A stretch of DNA of 20,530 nt from the NCBI GenBank assembly GCA_964349065.1, contig CAYGEY010000017.1:1-20530 (forward strand), written 5' to 3'. The stretch is from CAYGEY01 sp964349065. GTDB taxonomy: Bacteria > Patescibacteriota > Gracilibacteria > 1-14-2-50-48-13. Both the position numbers and the translations under genes were made by a program. Positions 20,482 through 20,530 of this stretch are shown here, one piece after another. Each line of letters begins with the position of its first letter. Within the stretch, counting starts at the first letter, position 1. The notes below the pieces were generated by a model. That model was given only the letters and a program-made list of their open reading frames with translations, did not search any database and was not told the origin of the DNA.

Positions 20482-20526
20482 TTGACATATCTTAATTTTG
20501 ATATTTAATTGTTTTTATTGTATAAT
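20482..20526 (+). promoter_or_regulatory. Two overlapping promoters firing out of the right edge
   Basis: First: TTGACA (20482-20487), 16 bases, TTTAAT (20504-20509, 5/6). Second: TTGATA (20498-20503, 5/6), 17 bases, TATAAT (20521-20526, perfect). Both point right, toward a gene beyond the window. The segment between 20418 and 20481 is AT-rich with nothing else recognisable. Confidence 0.6.
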
Positions 20527-20530
20527 ATAC

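Noticed and set aside
1..20530. Recoded genetic code (UGA as glycine, as in Gracilibacteria and Absconditabacteria)
   Set aside because: All conserved proteins read through with the standard code at full length, and the dipeptidase gene ends in TGA within an ATGA overlap at the expected place.

Overview
The window looks like a piece of chromosome from an uncultured bacterium of the Patescibacteria/CPR kind. It is moderately AT-rich and densely packed, uses the standard genetic code (TAA, TAG and TGA all act as stops), and mixes ordinary housekeeping genes with unrecognised small proteins. Most start codons have no Shine-Dalgarno sequence. The phylum cannot be fixed from the sequence alone. 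A Peregrinibacteria-like lineage is my guess and no more than that.

Layout. 1-1709: an AT-rich pair, a radical-SAM aminomutase of the KamA family (cut by the left edge) and a Dph6-like PP-loop ATPase. 1725-3606: a zinc-ribbon protein, two tRNA-Arg genes one base apart followed by a methyltransferase, and a nucleotide N-hydrolase-like gene. 3717-4350: two small membrane-protein genes, each with its own TTGACA box, Shine-Dalgarno and hairpin. 4353-5273: thioredoxin reductase. 5503-9808: a tight operon frr - rseP - PrsW-like protease - tyrS. 9827-10566: a self-contained unit for an unknown 215-aa protein. 12484-10582 (minus strand): tRNA-Asn, NUDIX hydrolase, VanX-like dipeptidase and pgeF. 13576-12492 (minus): a secreted calcium-repeat protein. 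14815-13583 (minus): a Trm11-like methyltransferase, divergent from a membrane-anchored small protein (14825-15316). 15498-17057: a membrane glycosyltransferase. 17233-18626: tRNA-Leu and obgE. 20313-18793 (minus): RNase Y.

How the genes fit together. Translation (frr, tyrS, obgE, four tRNAs, a probable tRNA methyltransferase), membrane proteolysis (rseP plus a PrsW-like protease), envelope or peptidoglycan upkeep (VanX-like peptidase, PgeF, glycosyltransferase, surface protein), RNA decay (rny) and redox or nucleotide hygiene (trxB, NUDIX, DNPH1-like) are all represented. At all three tRNA loci a protein gene without a Shine-Dalgarno starts 17-38 bases downstream on the same strand, so tRNA processing may create its mRNA 5' end.

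The most unusual signal is between genes: a family of about 120-bp structured inverted-repeat elements. Two copies in opposite orientation flank the glycosyltransferase gene (15322-15441 and 17067-17188). A diverged third copy (18672-18792) lies between the convergent obgE and rny and contains a bidirectional terminator. The copies share an outer stem, a CGCAG / apical hairpin / GAGGA core and a GAYRACG...GAAG...TGC tail. One base pair of the outer stem changes in a compensated way between two copies. I do not recognise this family. Other large hairpins lie at 5351-5427 and 20332-20417. No gap without a gene exceeds 300 bases.
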